Of a stretch of 64,000 bases of DNA, positions 56,292 to 64,000 are shown in pieces. The translations under genes were made by a program, and so were the position numbers. The notes beneath the pieces were generated by a model, which had not been told where the DNA came from, ran no database searches, and worked only from the letters and a program-made list of their open reading frames with translations. Positions within the stretch are counted from its first letter, which is position 1. Each line of letters starts with the position of its first letter. Origin of the DNA: Mastigocoleus sp. MO_188.B34 (lineage in GTDB: Bacteria > Cyanobacteriota > Cyanobacteriia > Cyanobacteriales > Nostocaceae); the NCBI RefSeq assembly GCF_030065675.1, contig NZ_JASJDK010000016.1:62001-126000 (forward strand), read 5' to 3'.

Positions 56292-58181
56292 TCACCTGTA
56301 CACTTCTAGATCGAACCAAAACGTTGTCCCTACACCGACTTCACTAACTAAATTCATTTTACTGTGGTGCTTTTCAATGATATTTCTCACAATTGATAGC
56401 CCTAAACCAGTACCTTCAAGGGTGTGAACGCGATTTTCCACTCGGAAGAAGCGATCAAAAATGGCTTGTTGGTCTTCTGGTGCAATACCAATACCAGTAT
56501 CAGAAATTTCGAGCCGAACTTGTGATGCTTCGGTTTGAGAATGAGAACTTGGTCTAACGGGATAAGCGCGGAGAACTACTTTACCACCAGCAGGAGTAAA
56601 TTTCAGGGAATTACCTACCAAATTAGCTAGCACTTGTAACAATAAATCGTAGTGACCTTTAACTAATGGTAGATGTGCAGCGACATCCTGAATAATTTCT
56701 ATTCCTTTATCTTTGGCATTAAGTTTATAAGTCCGCAAAGTTTGCTCGATCGCTTGTCCCAATTCAACAGCATCTAAACTATAAGTACGCCCGGATTCTA
56801 GTTTCGATAAATCTAATACATCATTAACTAAACGGGTGAGTCTATCAGTTTCGTGGTTAACAGTTTCCAAGAATTCTTGACGTTGTTGCGCTCCTAATTC
56901 TTCACCATATTCATGCAATGTCTCAATGAAGGATTTAATGTTAAATAAAGGAGTCCGCAATTCGTGGGATACGTTACTAATAAATTGACTTTTGGCTTCG
57001 TTAAGTTCCACTTCACGGGTAATGTCTTGCACAGTAATGGCTATACCTTTAATACTTTCCCGTGGTTGGTTGAGAACCGTGGTGAGAAGAATGCGAATAG
57101 TGCGTTTACTCGGTTCATTGAGGGGAATGCGAAATTCAGCACTTTCACATTCTCCCGCAGCCATTTGGTAAAGATGGCGGGTAATTTGGGTTTGGAGCGC
57201 TGTGGGAAGGTGGTGCAAAACATTGTTACCAATAACTTCAACGTCATCCCAATTAAAAATATGCTTTGCTGTGGGATTGACCAAAACCACTTGCATGTCA
57301 TTGTCAATTAATACTGCACCATCAGCAATTGTAGAAACTAAGGTTTCCAATTTAGCTTTTTCGGCGGTAAGTTCTTCAATATTTTGCTCTTCATAACTTT
57401 CCAAACGCTCAGCCATTTCATTAAAACTGGAAATTAATTCTCCCAGTTCCCCCCCATGGGGTAGATCGATACGCTGTTTAAAATATCCTGCTGCAATTTG
57501 CCTTACACCTACAAGTAATTCCTTAATCGGCTTCGTTATGGTTAAGGCATTCATTACCCCCGCTAAAATTACCATCACCCAAATAGTGATAAATACGGCA
57601 ATGGTGACATCCCGAGTAAAATTAGTAGAAATAACTGCCGTAGGATTAGGATTAATCCCAACTGCTAAAACGCCCAAATATTTACCATCGGCGCGGAGGG
57701 GAATAAACACATCAGTAACTTCTCCATCCGGTGACTGATGTTGGCGTACAAATGGTTTGCGCGTATTAGATGCATAATCTTCAGGTAGCTGGATTCTGCG
57801 CTGGATGGTAAGGGAATTTTCCACCTCTGGTTCCCAAAACGGAATACCAAAATAAATTTTCCCAGCTTCATCTGCATAAAGCATGTAGCGAATACTAGAC
57901 GTACTACTGTAGAAACGCTGAGAAAATTTTGCTACCTCTGTAAGATTAGTATCGGCTATAAAAGGTTCGACATTAGCTGCCAGTAATAATGCTAAATCGC
58001 GACCGAAACGAGTATCATTGAGCCGTGCATCCTGTTGGATTGTATTAACAGCCCAAAAGGTTAAACCGCTCATGACCAATGACACAATTAAAGTTGCGGC
58101 AGCTAATAATTTTGTCTGGAGGGTGAATTCCGACCACCAATTGGTAATCGCTTCTCGGATTGTCTTAAAAATATAAAGCAT
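56292..58181 (-). CDS. nblS: Sensor histidine kinase NblS (Hik33/DspA)
   Basis: Protein of 629 residues from the ATG at 58181; a TTG 14 codons earlier is less likely. It has TM1 (LLAAATLIVSLVMSGLTFWA), a conserved periplasmic domain (DARLNDTRFGRDLALLLAAN; SSIRYMLYADEAGKIYFGIP), TM2 (VTIAVFITIWVMVILAGVMN), HAMP, PAS (about 280-390), HisKA with [20 protein letters not shown], and a HATPase (LANLVGNSLKFTPAG; ISDTGIGIAPEDQ; GTGLGLSIVRNI). The order and the periplasmic sequence fit NblS/Hik33, the conserved cyanobacterial kinase of high light, nutrient, cold and salt stress that acts with RpaB and is modulated by SipA. Both NblS and SipA are encoded in this window. Confidence 0.92.
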   Translation of the reverse strand: MLYIFKTIREAITNWWSEFTLQTKLLAAATLIVSLVMSGLTFWAVNTIQQDARLNDTRFGRDLALLLAANVEPFIADTNLTEVAKFSQRFYSSTSSIRYMLYADEAGKIYFGIPFWEPEVENSLTIQRRIQLPEDYASNTRKPFVRQHQSPDGEVTDVFIPLRADGKYLGVLAVGINPNPTAVISTNFTRDVTIAVFITIWVMVILAGVMNALTITKPIKELLVGVRQIAAGYFKQRIDLPHGGELGELISSFNEMAERLESYEEQNIEELTAEKAKLETLVSTIADGAVLIDNDMQVVLVNPTAKHIFNWDDVEVIGNNVLHHLPTALQTQITRHLYQMAAGECESAEFRIPLNEPSKRTIRILLTTVLNQPRESIKGIAITVQDITREVELNEAKSQFISNVSHELRTPLFNIKSFIETLHEYGEELGAQQRQEFLETVNHETDRLTRLVNDVLDLSKLESGRTYSLDAVELGQAIEQTLRTYKLNAKDKGIEIIQDVAAHLPLVKGHYDLLLQVLANLVGNSLKFTPAGGKVVLRAYPVRPSSHSQTEASQVRLEISDTGIGIAPEDQQAIFDRFFRVENRVHTLEGTGLGLSIVRNIIEKHHSKMNLVSEVGVGTTFWFDLEVYR

Positions 58182-58589
58182 TTCAAGTGAGCTGTTAGCA
58201 GTTTTTGCGATCAACCCCAACAACTTAAAAATTAACAGTTATTATCGCAAATCGGAAATCGGTTGTGCAGTCAATTGTCATGGTTAATTATTTTTTTTGG
58301 CAAATATTTTTGACATTTTTTCCGTTGAATCCCTTGTAATAGGTGTATCCTTATTTTCCAAACATCCCTCTCCACAGACCAACTTGGGAAGTTCTAATTT
58401 ACACGATTATTGATAAATATCTCTGTAAAGCCCAATTAATCTTTTTTTTTAACCGGTGGAACAAATAACCAAGATGTCTGATAATAACGCCAGTGGAGTA
58501 ACATCTTCATCATTAGCCGCTCTTTTTTTGAGAACTGGCTGATGTAAAAGAAGGTATAGCCGTACGTGTTGCAACAAGTGTGAGGAAAA
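58182..58589. other. Divergent intergenic region
   Basis: About 400 bases between nblS and the porin gene, presumably with promoters for both. A T-rich stretch and a short ttttttttaaccggt segment lie near 58442. No specific site is claimed. Confidence 0.5.
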
Positions 58590-60191
58590 ATGAATAAAAG
58601 AAAAATATTTTTTAAATTACTTTTGGCTAGTCCCCTGGCTTTTGGGGCGTTGTCTGTTGGTGGAAAGGCTGCTCTTGCTGAAACTGATGCAATGGCTTCC
58701 CCTACTCCACAGAAGAAAATGGCGCAGGTAACCTCAGTTTCTCAATTATCTGACGTACAAACAACTAGTTGGGCATTTCAAGCATTACAATCTTTAGTAG
58801 AACGCTACGGCTGTATTGCCGGATATCCTAACGGCACCTATCGTGGAAATCGAGCATTGACCCGCTATGAGTTTGCAGCTGGTTTAAATGCTTGTTTGGA
58901 TAGAGTTAATGAATTAATTGCCACTGCAACATCAGACTTAGTAACTAGGGACGATCTAGCAACCTTACAAAAACTGCAGGAGGAATTTTCTGCGGAATTA
59001 GCGACCCTACGCGGTCGTACAGATGCTTTAGAGGCTAGAACTGCAGAATTAGAAGCAAATCAATTTTCTACTACCACCAAACTAGAAGGGGAAGTTGTTG
59101 CTGGATTAACCAGCGTGTTAGCTAGCGATCAGGTTAACGGTGAAGATGTTGAAGATACTAATGCAGCCCTCGGAGCGAGAGTTCGCTTAGATTTAGTTAC
59201 CAGTTTTACCGGGAAAGATTCTTTAGTTACCAGATTGGAAGCAAATAACGCTGTCAATCCTGAGATTGGTACTCTTGAAGGGGGTTTATCATTTGCGACT
59301 GAAGACGACCCTAGTGCAGATGTAGAAATAGGTACATTGTTTTACGAATTTCCTCTTGGGAAGAGCACAGATGTATATGCCTTTGCTACTGGGGCTGAGC
59401 CTGATGAATTCGTTGATACAATAAATATTTTGGATGGTGATGGTGGAAGTGGTTCCATCTCAGCATTTGGTACTCGTAACCCTATCTATTATCAAGTAGA
59501 AGAGGGTGCTGGTTTAGCAGTTAAGCACGAGTTTGGTGAAAACTTAGAAGTAAGTTTGGGATACATCGGAACCACAGCTAGCGATCCTGGTGAAGATGGT
59601 GGTTTATTTAATGGGGATTATGGTGCGATCGCACAACTTACCTTTAAACCAAGCGATCGTTTCAAGGTTGGTTTAACTTATGTGAATGCTTACAATCAGT
59701 TTTTAACTACTGGTAGTAATGCAGCTAACTTCCGTCGTGAACTAGGTGGGGGTGCTTTTCAGACTATAGATACACCAGTATCTAGTAATTCTTACGGTCT
59801 CCAAACATCTTTCGAGGTAAGTAAAAATGTTGTTTTAGGTGGTTGGGTTGGTTATACCAATGCTCGCAACCTCTCTACTTCTGTAGCTTTCCCCGATCGC
59901 GGTAGCCTCGATATTTGGAACTGGGCTGTTACAGCAGGCTTCCCAGACTTGGGTAAAAAAGGCAACCTAGGCGGTATCGTTGTTGGTATGGAGCCAAAAG
60001 TTACTGATTCTAGTATCGAAGGTTTAGATGAAAATAATGATACTTCACTTCACTTAGAGGCGTTTTATCAGTATCGGCTTAACGATAACATCAGCATTAC
60101 TCCTGGTGTTATTTGGTTAACTGCTCCCGATCACGATAGCGATAACGACGATATTGTGATTGGAACCCTGAGAACTACTTTGAGTTTTTAG
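58590..60191 (+). CDS. Outer-membrane porin with SLH domain (OprB-type)
   Basis: Protein of 533 residues. A signal peptide (FFKLLLASPLAFGALSVGGK ending AALAE) is followed by an SLH domain (about 48-110, VSQLSDVQTTSWAFQALQSL, then CIAGYPNGTYRGNRALTRYE) that binds peptidoglycan-linked polymer. A coiled coil (LATLQKLQEEFSAELATLRG) spans the periplasm, and a C-terminal 16-strand-type beta-barrel ends in aromatic Phe (IGTLRTTLSF). This is the standard cyanobacterial iron-uptake/SomA-like porin, which passes ions and small solutes across the outer membrane. It is monocistronic, with GGAAAA before the ATG. Confidence 0.93.
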   Translation: MNKRKIFFKLLLASPLAFGALSVGGKAALAETDAMASPTPQKKMAQVTSVSQLSDVQTTSWAFQALQSLVERYGCIAGYPNGTYRGNRALTRYEFAAGLNACLDRVNELIATATSDLVTRDDLATLQKLQEEFSAELATLRGRTDALEARTAELEANQFSTTTKLEGEVVAGLTSVLASDQVNGEDVEDTNAALGARVRLDLVTSFTGKDSLVTRLEANNAVNPEIGTLEGGLSFATEDDPSADVEIGTLFYEFPLGKSTDVYAFATGAEPDEFVDTINILDGDGGSGSISAFGTRNPIYYQVEEGAGLAVKHEFGENLEVSLGYIGTTASDPGEDGGLFNGDYGAIAQLTFKPSDRFKVGLTYVNAYNQFLTTGSNAANFRRELGGGAFQTIDTPVSSNSYGLQTSFEVSKNVVLGGWVGYTNARNLSTSVAFPDRGSLDIWNWAVTAGFPDLGKKGNLGGIVVGMEPKVTDSSIEGLDENNDTSLHLEAFYQYRLNDNISITPGVIWLTAPDHDSDNDDIVIGTLRTTLSF

Positions 60192-60251
60192 GCGATTGGC
60201 GACTGGCGATAGGCGATTAGTTTTGATAGCTTAGTTGTTTCGCTAAACCCT

Positions 60252-60279
60252 GTAGAGACGTTGCATGCAACGTCTCTAC
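60252..60279. repeat. GTAGAGACG palindrome, intergenic copy
   Basis: Perfect 28-base palindrome with centre TTGCATGCAA, flanked by T and A, 60 bases after the porin stop codon. Confidence 0.92.
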
Positions 60280-60354
60280 AAAATCCGATGATCTTGTTAT
60301 CAATCGACCACTGGTAATACCAGTTTGGAAAAATAATAAGACAAATAAATTTTT

Positions 60355-60408
60355 GTAGAGAGGCGACAGACCCTGCGGCGTCGGCGTTAGCCTCTGTCGC
60401 CTCTCTAC
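60355..60408. repeat. Long GTAGAGAGG hairpin
   Basis: A perfect 15-base stem (arm GTAGAGAGGCGACAG) with a 24-base loop. It keeps the outer GTAGAGA/TCTCTAC ends of the family with a different inner arm. Confidence 0.9.
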
Positions 60409-60711
60409 AGAGTAATCTGTTGCAATAATTTATTGAATTGGTATAAGCAGTTGTCTAAGGCTCTGCCTCTTAGATACACTGGAAGCGGAGCCTCGGATAC
60501 TGTATTCCTTGCCAAAGACAAGGAACAAGTCAATTAGGGTTTGGAATTAAATATTTGATCCAGATCCCCCCTAACCCCCTTGAAAAGGGGGGAACTAGAT
60601 TGAGGTACCTAACCAGTTTTATAAACCCAATCCCAAATCGCCAATCCCTAATCCCTAGTCGCTAATTCCTATATGACACTATCGTGTCACGCTACCGCTA
60701 ACGCCAATCCC
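60409..60711. repeat. Repeat-rich intergenic region
   Basis: It contains a C-rich/G-rich hairpin near 60567-60591 (ccccctaaccccct, then aggggggg-like arm), an atgacactatcgtgtcac hairpin near 60672 and AATCCC strings. No gene was seen. Confidence 0.6.
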
Positions 60712-61803
60712 CTATCCCCCATAAGCACAAGAAATTGCGAGTTCGGCGTGTTGCAAAAGTGTGTTGCGATCAAGAATATTGGGTGTATATTGGAGTGCGA
60801 TCGCTAGCAATTTATCAATTCTGGTTTTCGCTGCTGCAATTACAGATTCGTTTAAGCTACCATTTTCCAGAGAAGTAACAAAATCTTCAGCAACATCATA
60901 GATTTTTTCGGGGGATGATGCAGGAAGATTTCCTGATATTATTAATAAGTCACAACCTGCGTTAAATGTTTGCGCTACTGTACCGCTGTTTTTATACATA
61001 CCTGAGACTGCGTTCATATCTAGGTCGTCAGATACAATAACCCCTCCAAAGCCGAGTTCTTCTCGAAGTATTTTACGCAAAATATTTTGAGATAAGGTTG
61101 CAGGTACGTCCTTATCTATTTGGGGGAAGAGAATATGAGCGGTCATGATGGTGGGAATTCCTGCTTCAATTAAAGCTTGAAAAGGAATTAGTTCTCGGTT
61201 TCTCAGTTGTTCTAAACTCAGATTGAGTACTGGTAGCTCTAAATGCGAATCGGTGCTGGTGTCTCCATGTCCGGGAAAATGCTTTGCACAAGCGATGATT
61301 CCTGATTCTTTCAGTCCAATAAAATATTCGCGGGCGGATTTTGCGGCTGTTTCGGGTGTAGTATTAAAGGCGCGGGGTCCAATGATTGGGTTATTGGGAT
61401 TGGAAAAGATATCTGCAACGGGAGCCCAAGATAGGTTTATACCTAAAGATTTTAGTTCGAGTGCTGTTGCTTTGGCGATTTTTGTTGCTGCTTTACTTTG
61501 CAAAAAGGCATAGGGAAATCGAGTAATTGGTGAAGGTGTACGAACTACCCTTCCTCCTTCATGATCGATGGTCATTAACATCGATTCCCGTTCGGTATAT
61601 TCCCGGATTTGTTCTGTTAGTTGTTTGAAAGTTTCTAACCAGTCTTCATAATGGGTGTCTTGGCGAAAGTTTTTAGCGAAGAAGATAATTCCTACGGGTT
61701 TTAATTTGCTCAGGATGCGTTTATCTTGATCGTTTAATACTGTCCCGGAAACACCGACGATGATGTTGTTTCCGAAGCTGTGAAATTTCTCTGACGAACT
61801 CAT
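60712..61803 (-). CDS. nagZ: Glycoside hydrolase family 3, NagZ-like beta-N-acetylhexosaminidase
   Basis: Protein of 363 residues, a single GH3 barrel without signal peptide. Substrate-loop residues are visible in HEGGRVVRT, the His/Asp general acid-base dyad in CAKHFPGHGDTSTDSHLELP (K-H-F-x-G-H-G-x-x-x-x-D-S-H), and the nucleophile Asp in VIVSDDLDMNAVSGMY. NagZ removes GlcNAc from cell-wall muropeptides in the cytoplasm during peptidoglycan recycling. A related cyanobacterial GH3 substrate cannot be excluded. It is monocistronic, and a 92-base conserved element lies just upstream. Confidence 0.88.
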   Translation of the reverse strand: MSSSEKFHSFGNNIIVGVSGTVLNDQDKRILSKLKPVGIIFFAKNFRQDTHYEDWLETFKQLTEQIREYTERESMLMTIDHEGGRVVRTPSPITRFPYAFLQSKAATKIAKATALELKSLGINLSWAPVADIFSNPNNPIIGPRAFNTTPETAAKSAREYFIGLKESGIIACAKHFPGHGDTSTDSHLELPVLNLSLEQLRNRELIPFQALIEAGIPTIMTAHILFPQIDKDVPATLSQNILRKILREELGFGGVIVSDDLDMNAVSGMYKNSGTVAQTFNAGCDLLIISGNLPASSPEKIYDVAEDFVTSLENGSLNESVIAAAKTRIDKLLAIALQYTPNILDRNTLLQHAELAISCAYGG

Positions 61804-61830
61804 AATAATTTATCCATAACACTATGTCAT

Positions 61831-61922
61831 TAGGTTAGGACATGGATGAGCGCTAAAACCTATGGGTAGTAAAATTTTGACTTAATCTTACGAGAAAGTT
61901 TACGCCAATGATTTACTTGTAG
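61831..61922. repeat. 92-base paired non-coding element, copy 2
   Basis: Ungapped match to 45152-45243 at about 77 percent identity. It lies 28 bases upstream of the nagZ start. Confidence 0.8.
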
Positions 61923-62247
61923 AGCTACTTATAGATAATTTGTTAGAAGCGTTTTGAAATTTAGTTGCTGTTTTTTCTCAAGCAAACAATTACACATTAA
62001 ATCAATTTAGCTAACACCTTTTAGAGAAGATCCATTCCTCCGTTGGGGTAAGTTAGATAGGAGTTAGTGAATTTTGGTGATGTTTACAACCAAGTCAACA
62101 ATCCCGACCAAAGCTCATTCAACTACAAACCACTGCTATCTTCCCGATGTTGTGTTCCTTCCCAGATGCACGAAGATCCTTAAGCTTTCCCCAGTACCGC
62201 TAAACTGATGAATGTGAATTCATCAAACTAAAGTAGTAACTGAAGAA
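61923..62247. other. Intergenic region upstream of hisS
   Basis: About 325 bases, presumably with the hisS promoter. No riboswitch, T-box or other leader was recognised. Confidence 0.5.
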
Positions 62248-63636
62248 ATGGCAAAGGCAGATAAAATAAACTTCACTACTCCCAGCGGTTTTCCAGAGTT
62301 TTTACCTGGGGAAAAGCGCCTGGAGGTATATTTACTTGATACCATCCGTCGGGTATTTGAAAGCTATGGTTTTACCCCCATTGAAACTCCAGCAGTAGAA
62401 CGCTTAGAAGTTTTGCAAGCCAAGGGCAATCAAGGTGATAACATCATTTATGGTATCGATCCAATTTTACCTCCCAATCGACAAGCAGAAAAAGACAAAG
62501 CTGGTGAAAGCGGTTCGGAAGCGAGAGCTTTAAAATTCGATCAAACCGTTCCCTTAGCAGCTTATATTGCTCGAAACCTGAATAATTTAACTTTTCCCTT
62601 TGCTCGCTACCAAATGGATCCAGTATTTCGGGGAGAAAGAGCAAAAGATGGGCGTTTTCGTCAATTCCGTCAGTGCGACATCGATGTAATTGCTCGTCGC
62701 GAACTCAGTTTGCTATATGATGCTCAAATGCCAGCAATCATTTCTGAGATATTCACAGCAATTAAGATTGGCGATTTTGTAATTCGGATCAACAACCGTA
62801 AAATTCTCACCGGTTTCTTTCAATCAGTCGGTGTAGCGGAAGATAAGATTAGATCCTGCGTCAATATTATCGATAATTTGGAAAAAATCGGCGAAACAAA
62901 AGTTAAGCAAGAATTAGACAAAATTGGAATTTCCGCCGCACAAACGGAACAGATTATTGATTTTATTAAAATTGATGGTACGGTTGATGAAATTTTAAAT
63001 AAACTTAAAAATTTAACCGAAAAAATGCCAGAAGCCGAGGAATTTAAGTTAGGAGTAACTGAATTAGCTACGGTAATTTCTGGAGTCAGAAATTTGGGAG
63101 TATCAGAAAATAATTTTTGTATTGATTTATCTATTGCTCGCGGTCTTAATTATTATACCGGTACGGTTTATGAAACTACATTAATTGGACATGAAGCCCT
63201 AGGTAGCATCTGTTCTGGGGGTCGATATGAAGAATTAGTAGGGATGTTTTTAGGTGAAAAAATGCCCGGTGTGGGTATATCAATTGGTTTAACTCGCTTA
63301 ATTAGTCGTTTACTTAAAGCCGGAATTCTTGATACCTTACCTACTACTCCCGCTCAAGTGATGGTGGTAAACATGCAAAAAGAATTAATGCCTACTTATT
63401 TACAAGTTTCCCAACAACTTCGTCAAGCAGGAATTAACGTTATTACTAGTTTCGACCAACGTTCATTGGGTAAACAATTTCAACTTGCAGAAAAACAAGG
63501 TATTTCATTATGTGTAATCATTGGTTCTGAAGAAGCAAAAACCAACAAAGCTGCACTCAAAGACTTAAGGAATCGCGATCAAATCGAAGTCACCCAGGAA
63601 GAATTAGCCGTGCAAATTCAAAAAAGGCTTAGTTAG
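62248..63636 (+). CDS. hisS: Histidyl-tRNA synthetase
   Basis: Protein of 462 residues, a class II synthetase. Motif 1 region: FLPGEKRLEVYLLDTIRRVF. Motif 2: ARYQMDPVFRGERAKDGRFR, then QFRQCDIDVI. The HisA box is LSIARGLNYYTGTVYE, followed by SICSGGRYEELVG and motif 3 MPGVGISIGLTRLISRLL. The C-terminal anticodon-binding domain (VMVVNMQKELMPTYLQVSQQ) closes the protein. It charges tRNA-His. In most HisRS the box reads RGLDYYTG; here the Asp is Asn. An acidic insert (about 70-95, AEKDKAGESGSEARAL) is unremarkable. A palindromic element follows the stop. Confidence 0.96.
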   Translation: MAKADKINFTTPSGFPEFLPGEKRLEVYLLDTIRRVFESYGFTPIETPAVERLEVLQAKGNQGDNIIYGIDPILPPNRQAEKDKAGESGSEARALKFDQTVPLAAYIARNLNNLTFPFARYQMDPVFRGERAKDGRFRQFRQCDIDVIARRELSLLYDAQMPAIISEIFTAIKIGDFVIRINNRKILTGFFQSVGVAEDKIRSCVNIIDNLEKIGETKVKQELDKIGISAAQTEQIIDFIKIDGTVDEILNKLKNLTEKMPEAEEFKLGVTELATVISGVRNLGVSENNFCIDLSIARGLNYYTGTVYETTLIGHEALGSICSGGRYEELVGMFLGEKMPGVGISIGLTRLISRLLKAGILDTLPTTPAQVMVVNMQKELMPTYLQVSQQLRQAGINVITSFDQRSLGKQFQLAEKQGISLCVIIGSEEAKTNKAALKDLRNRDQIEVTQEELAVQIQKRLS

Positions 63637-63660
63637 CGATTATTTTCGACAAAATAACCT

Positions 63661-63688
63661 GTAGAGACGTTGCATGCAACGTCTCTAC
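63661..63688. repeat. GTAGAGACG palindrome after hisS, plus half copy
   Basis: Perfect 28-base palindrome identical to 60252-60279, 24 bases past the hisS stop. A second right-hand half (gtcgcgtctctac) follows at about 63701-63713. Confidence 0.92.
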
Positions 63689-63802
63689 AACAAATTCATG
63701 TCGCGTCTCTACAAATATCTTAATTACATATTAGATTTCTTAAAATAAATGGCGATCGCTAATATTACACTGCTTTTTTGCTCCCCGCTCCCCGTTCCCT
63801 CT

Positions 63803-64000
63803 TTACGACTGCGATCGCAATAAAAATCTTCGATTCAAGCTTTGTATGGGTCTTGCATTCATCGGAAATAACTCAGCAAAGGTTTGCACCTGTAGATTAG
63901 ATACCTCAACTGGTTTTTGTAAAACAATCCAATGAACGTTTTCCGAACAGGGAGGAGTAGTTAGAGAACCATGATAACGATAAGAACTTAGGTCAGTTGG
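63803..64000 (-). CDS. Alpha-carbonic anhydrase, C-terminal part (cut by window edge)
   Basis: Sixty-five codons plus stop on the minus strand, open at the window end. The sequence YRYHGSLTTPPCSENVHWIV is the conserved alpha-CA C-terminal signature (Y-x-G-S-L-T-T-P-P-C-x-E-x-V-x-W), with the Thr that positions the zinc-bound water and the Cys of the usual disulfide. It is followed by FAELFPMNARPIQSLNRRFL, matching the closing N-x-R-P-x-Q-x-L-x-x-R motif. The family hydrates CO2 and is normally exported in cyanobacteria. The zinc histidines and the N-terminus lie outside the window. Confidence 0.92.
   Translation of the reverse strand, partial: PTDLSSYRYHGSLTTPPCSENVHWIVLQKPVEVSNLQVQTFAELFPMNARPIQSLNRRFLLRSQS

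Noticed and set aside
58182-58223. TTG start 14 codons upstream for nblS
   Set aside because: No ribosome site is present, and the NblS family N-terminus begins close to the ATG at 58181.
63661-63713. Insertion sequence end or transposon
   Set aside because: No transposase frame or matching distant inverted end is seen. The palindromes are short self-contained repeats.

Overview
The window looks like chromosomal DNA of a filamentous, probably heterocyst-forming cyanobacterium (Nostocales-like). The evidence is AT-rich DNA, the HIP1 octamer GCGATCGC scattered through genes on both strands, heptanucleotide tandem repeats (taatgag, agtaagg, cttactt types), many short dispersed palindromes, and cyanobacterium-typical genes: SipA, the NblS/Hik33 sensor kinase, an SLH-OprB porin, an AMIN protein, DUF3172, a PRC-barrel protein and Ser/Thr kinases fused to TPR or NACHT modules. 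No ribosomal RNA, phage module, intact insertion sequence or replication origin was seen. One tRNA-Ala(TGC) is present.

Layout. 1-3.6 kb: accessory genes (iron-sulfur flavoprotein-like protein, GNAT acetyltransferase, unknown protein, small secreted protein) among decayed sequence. 3.6-8.4 kb: minus-strand genes for a sodium-dependent transporter, a Tat-exported PrxQ-like peroxiredoxin, SipA, a CbiX-type chelatase with a His-rich tail and a pentapeptide-repeat protein. 9.3-17.5 kb: glycosyltransferase, two tandem rhomboid proteases, tRNA-Ala, TrhO, AMIN protein, DUF3172. 17.9-24.7 kb: a nuclease-like/TPR fusion, a PRC-barrel protein and SMC.

25-39 kb is the most distinctive region. A membrane NACHT NTPase converges on a three-gene minus-strand block: RNA ligase, HD-Pnk (end-healing phosphatase/kinase) and a 1085-residue protein joining DUF504/MJ1316, EEP nuclease/phosphatase, 2H phosphoesterase and poly(A)-polymerase-like nucleotidyltransferase modules. 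Next come a Ser/Thr kinase-TPR protein, a divergent Ser/Thr kinase-NACHT-membrane protein and an orphan DUF1778 antitoxin. I read the block as an RNA repair system next to STAND-type sensors. The link between the two is inference.

39.5-64 kb: PutA, an orphan 7-repeat CRISPR array with its probable leader but no cas genes, an Rpn-family nuclease, a four-gene multidomain phosphorelay, a pentapeptide protein, an AhpC/TSA-like protein, NblS, a porin, a NagZ-like glycosidase, HisS, and the 3' end of an alpha-carbonic anhydrase cut by the window edge.

A second notable theme is a family of short perfect palindromes with arms GTAGAGACG and CGTCTCTAC. Three copies lie in frame inside genes (two in smc, one in the RNA ligase) and each encodes V-E-T-x-H-G-x-S-L. 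Other copies sit between genes, and their variable centres differ by compensating changes.
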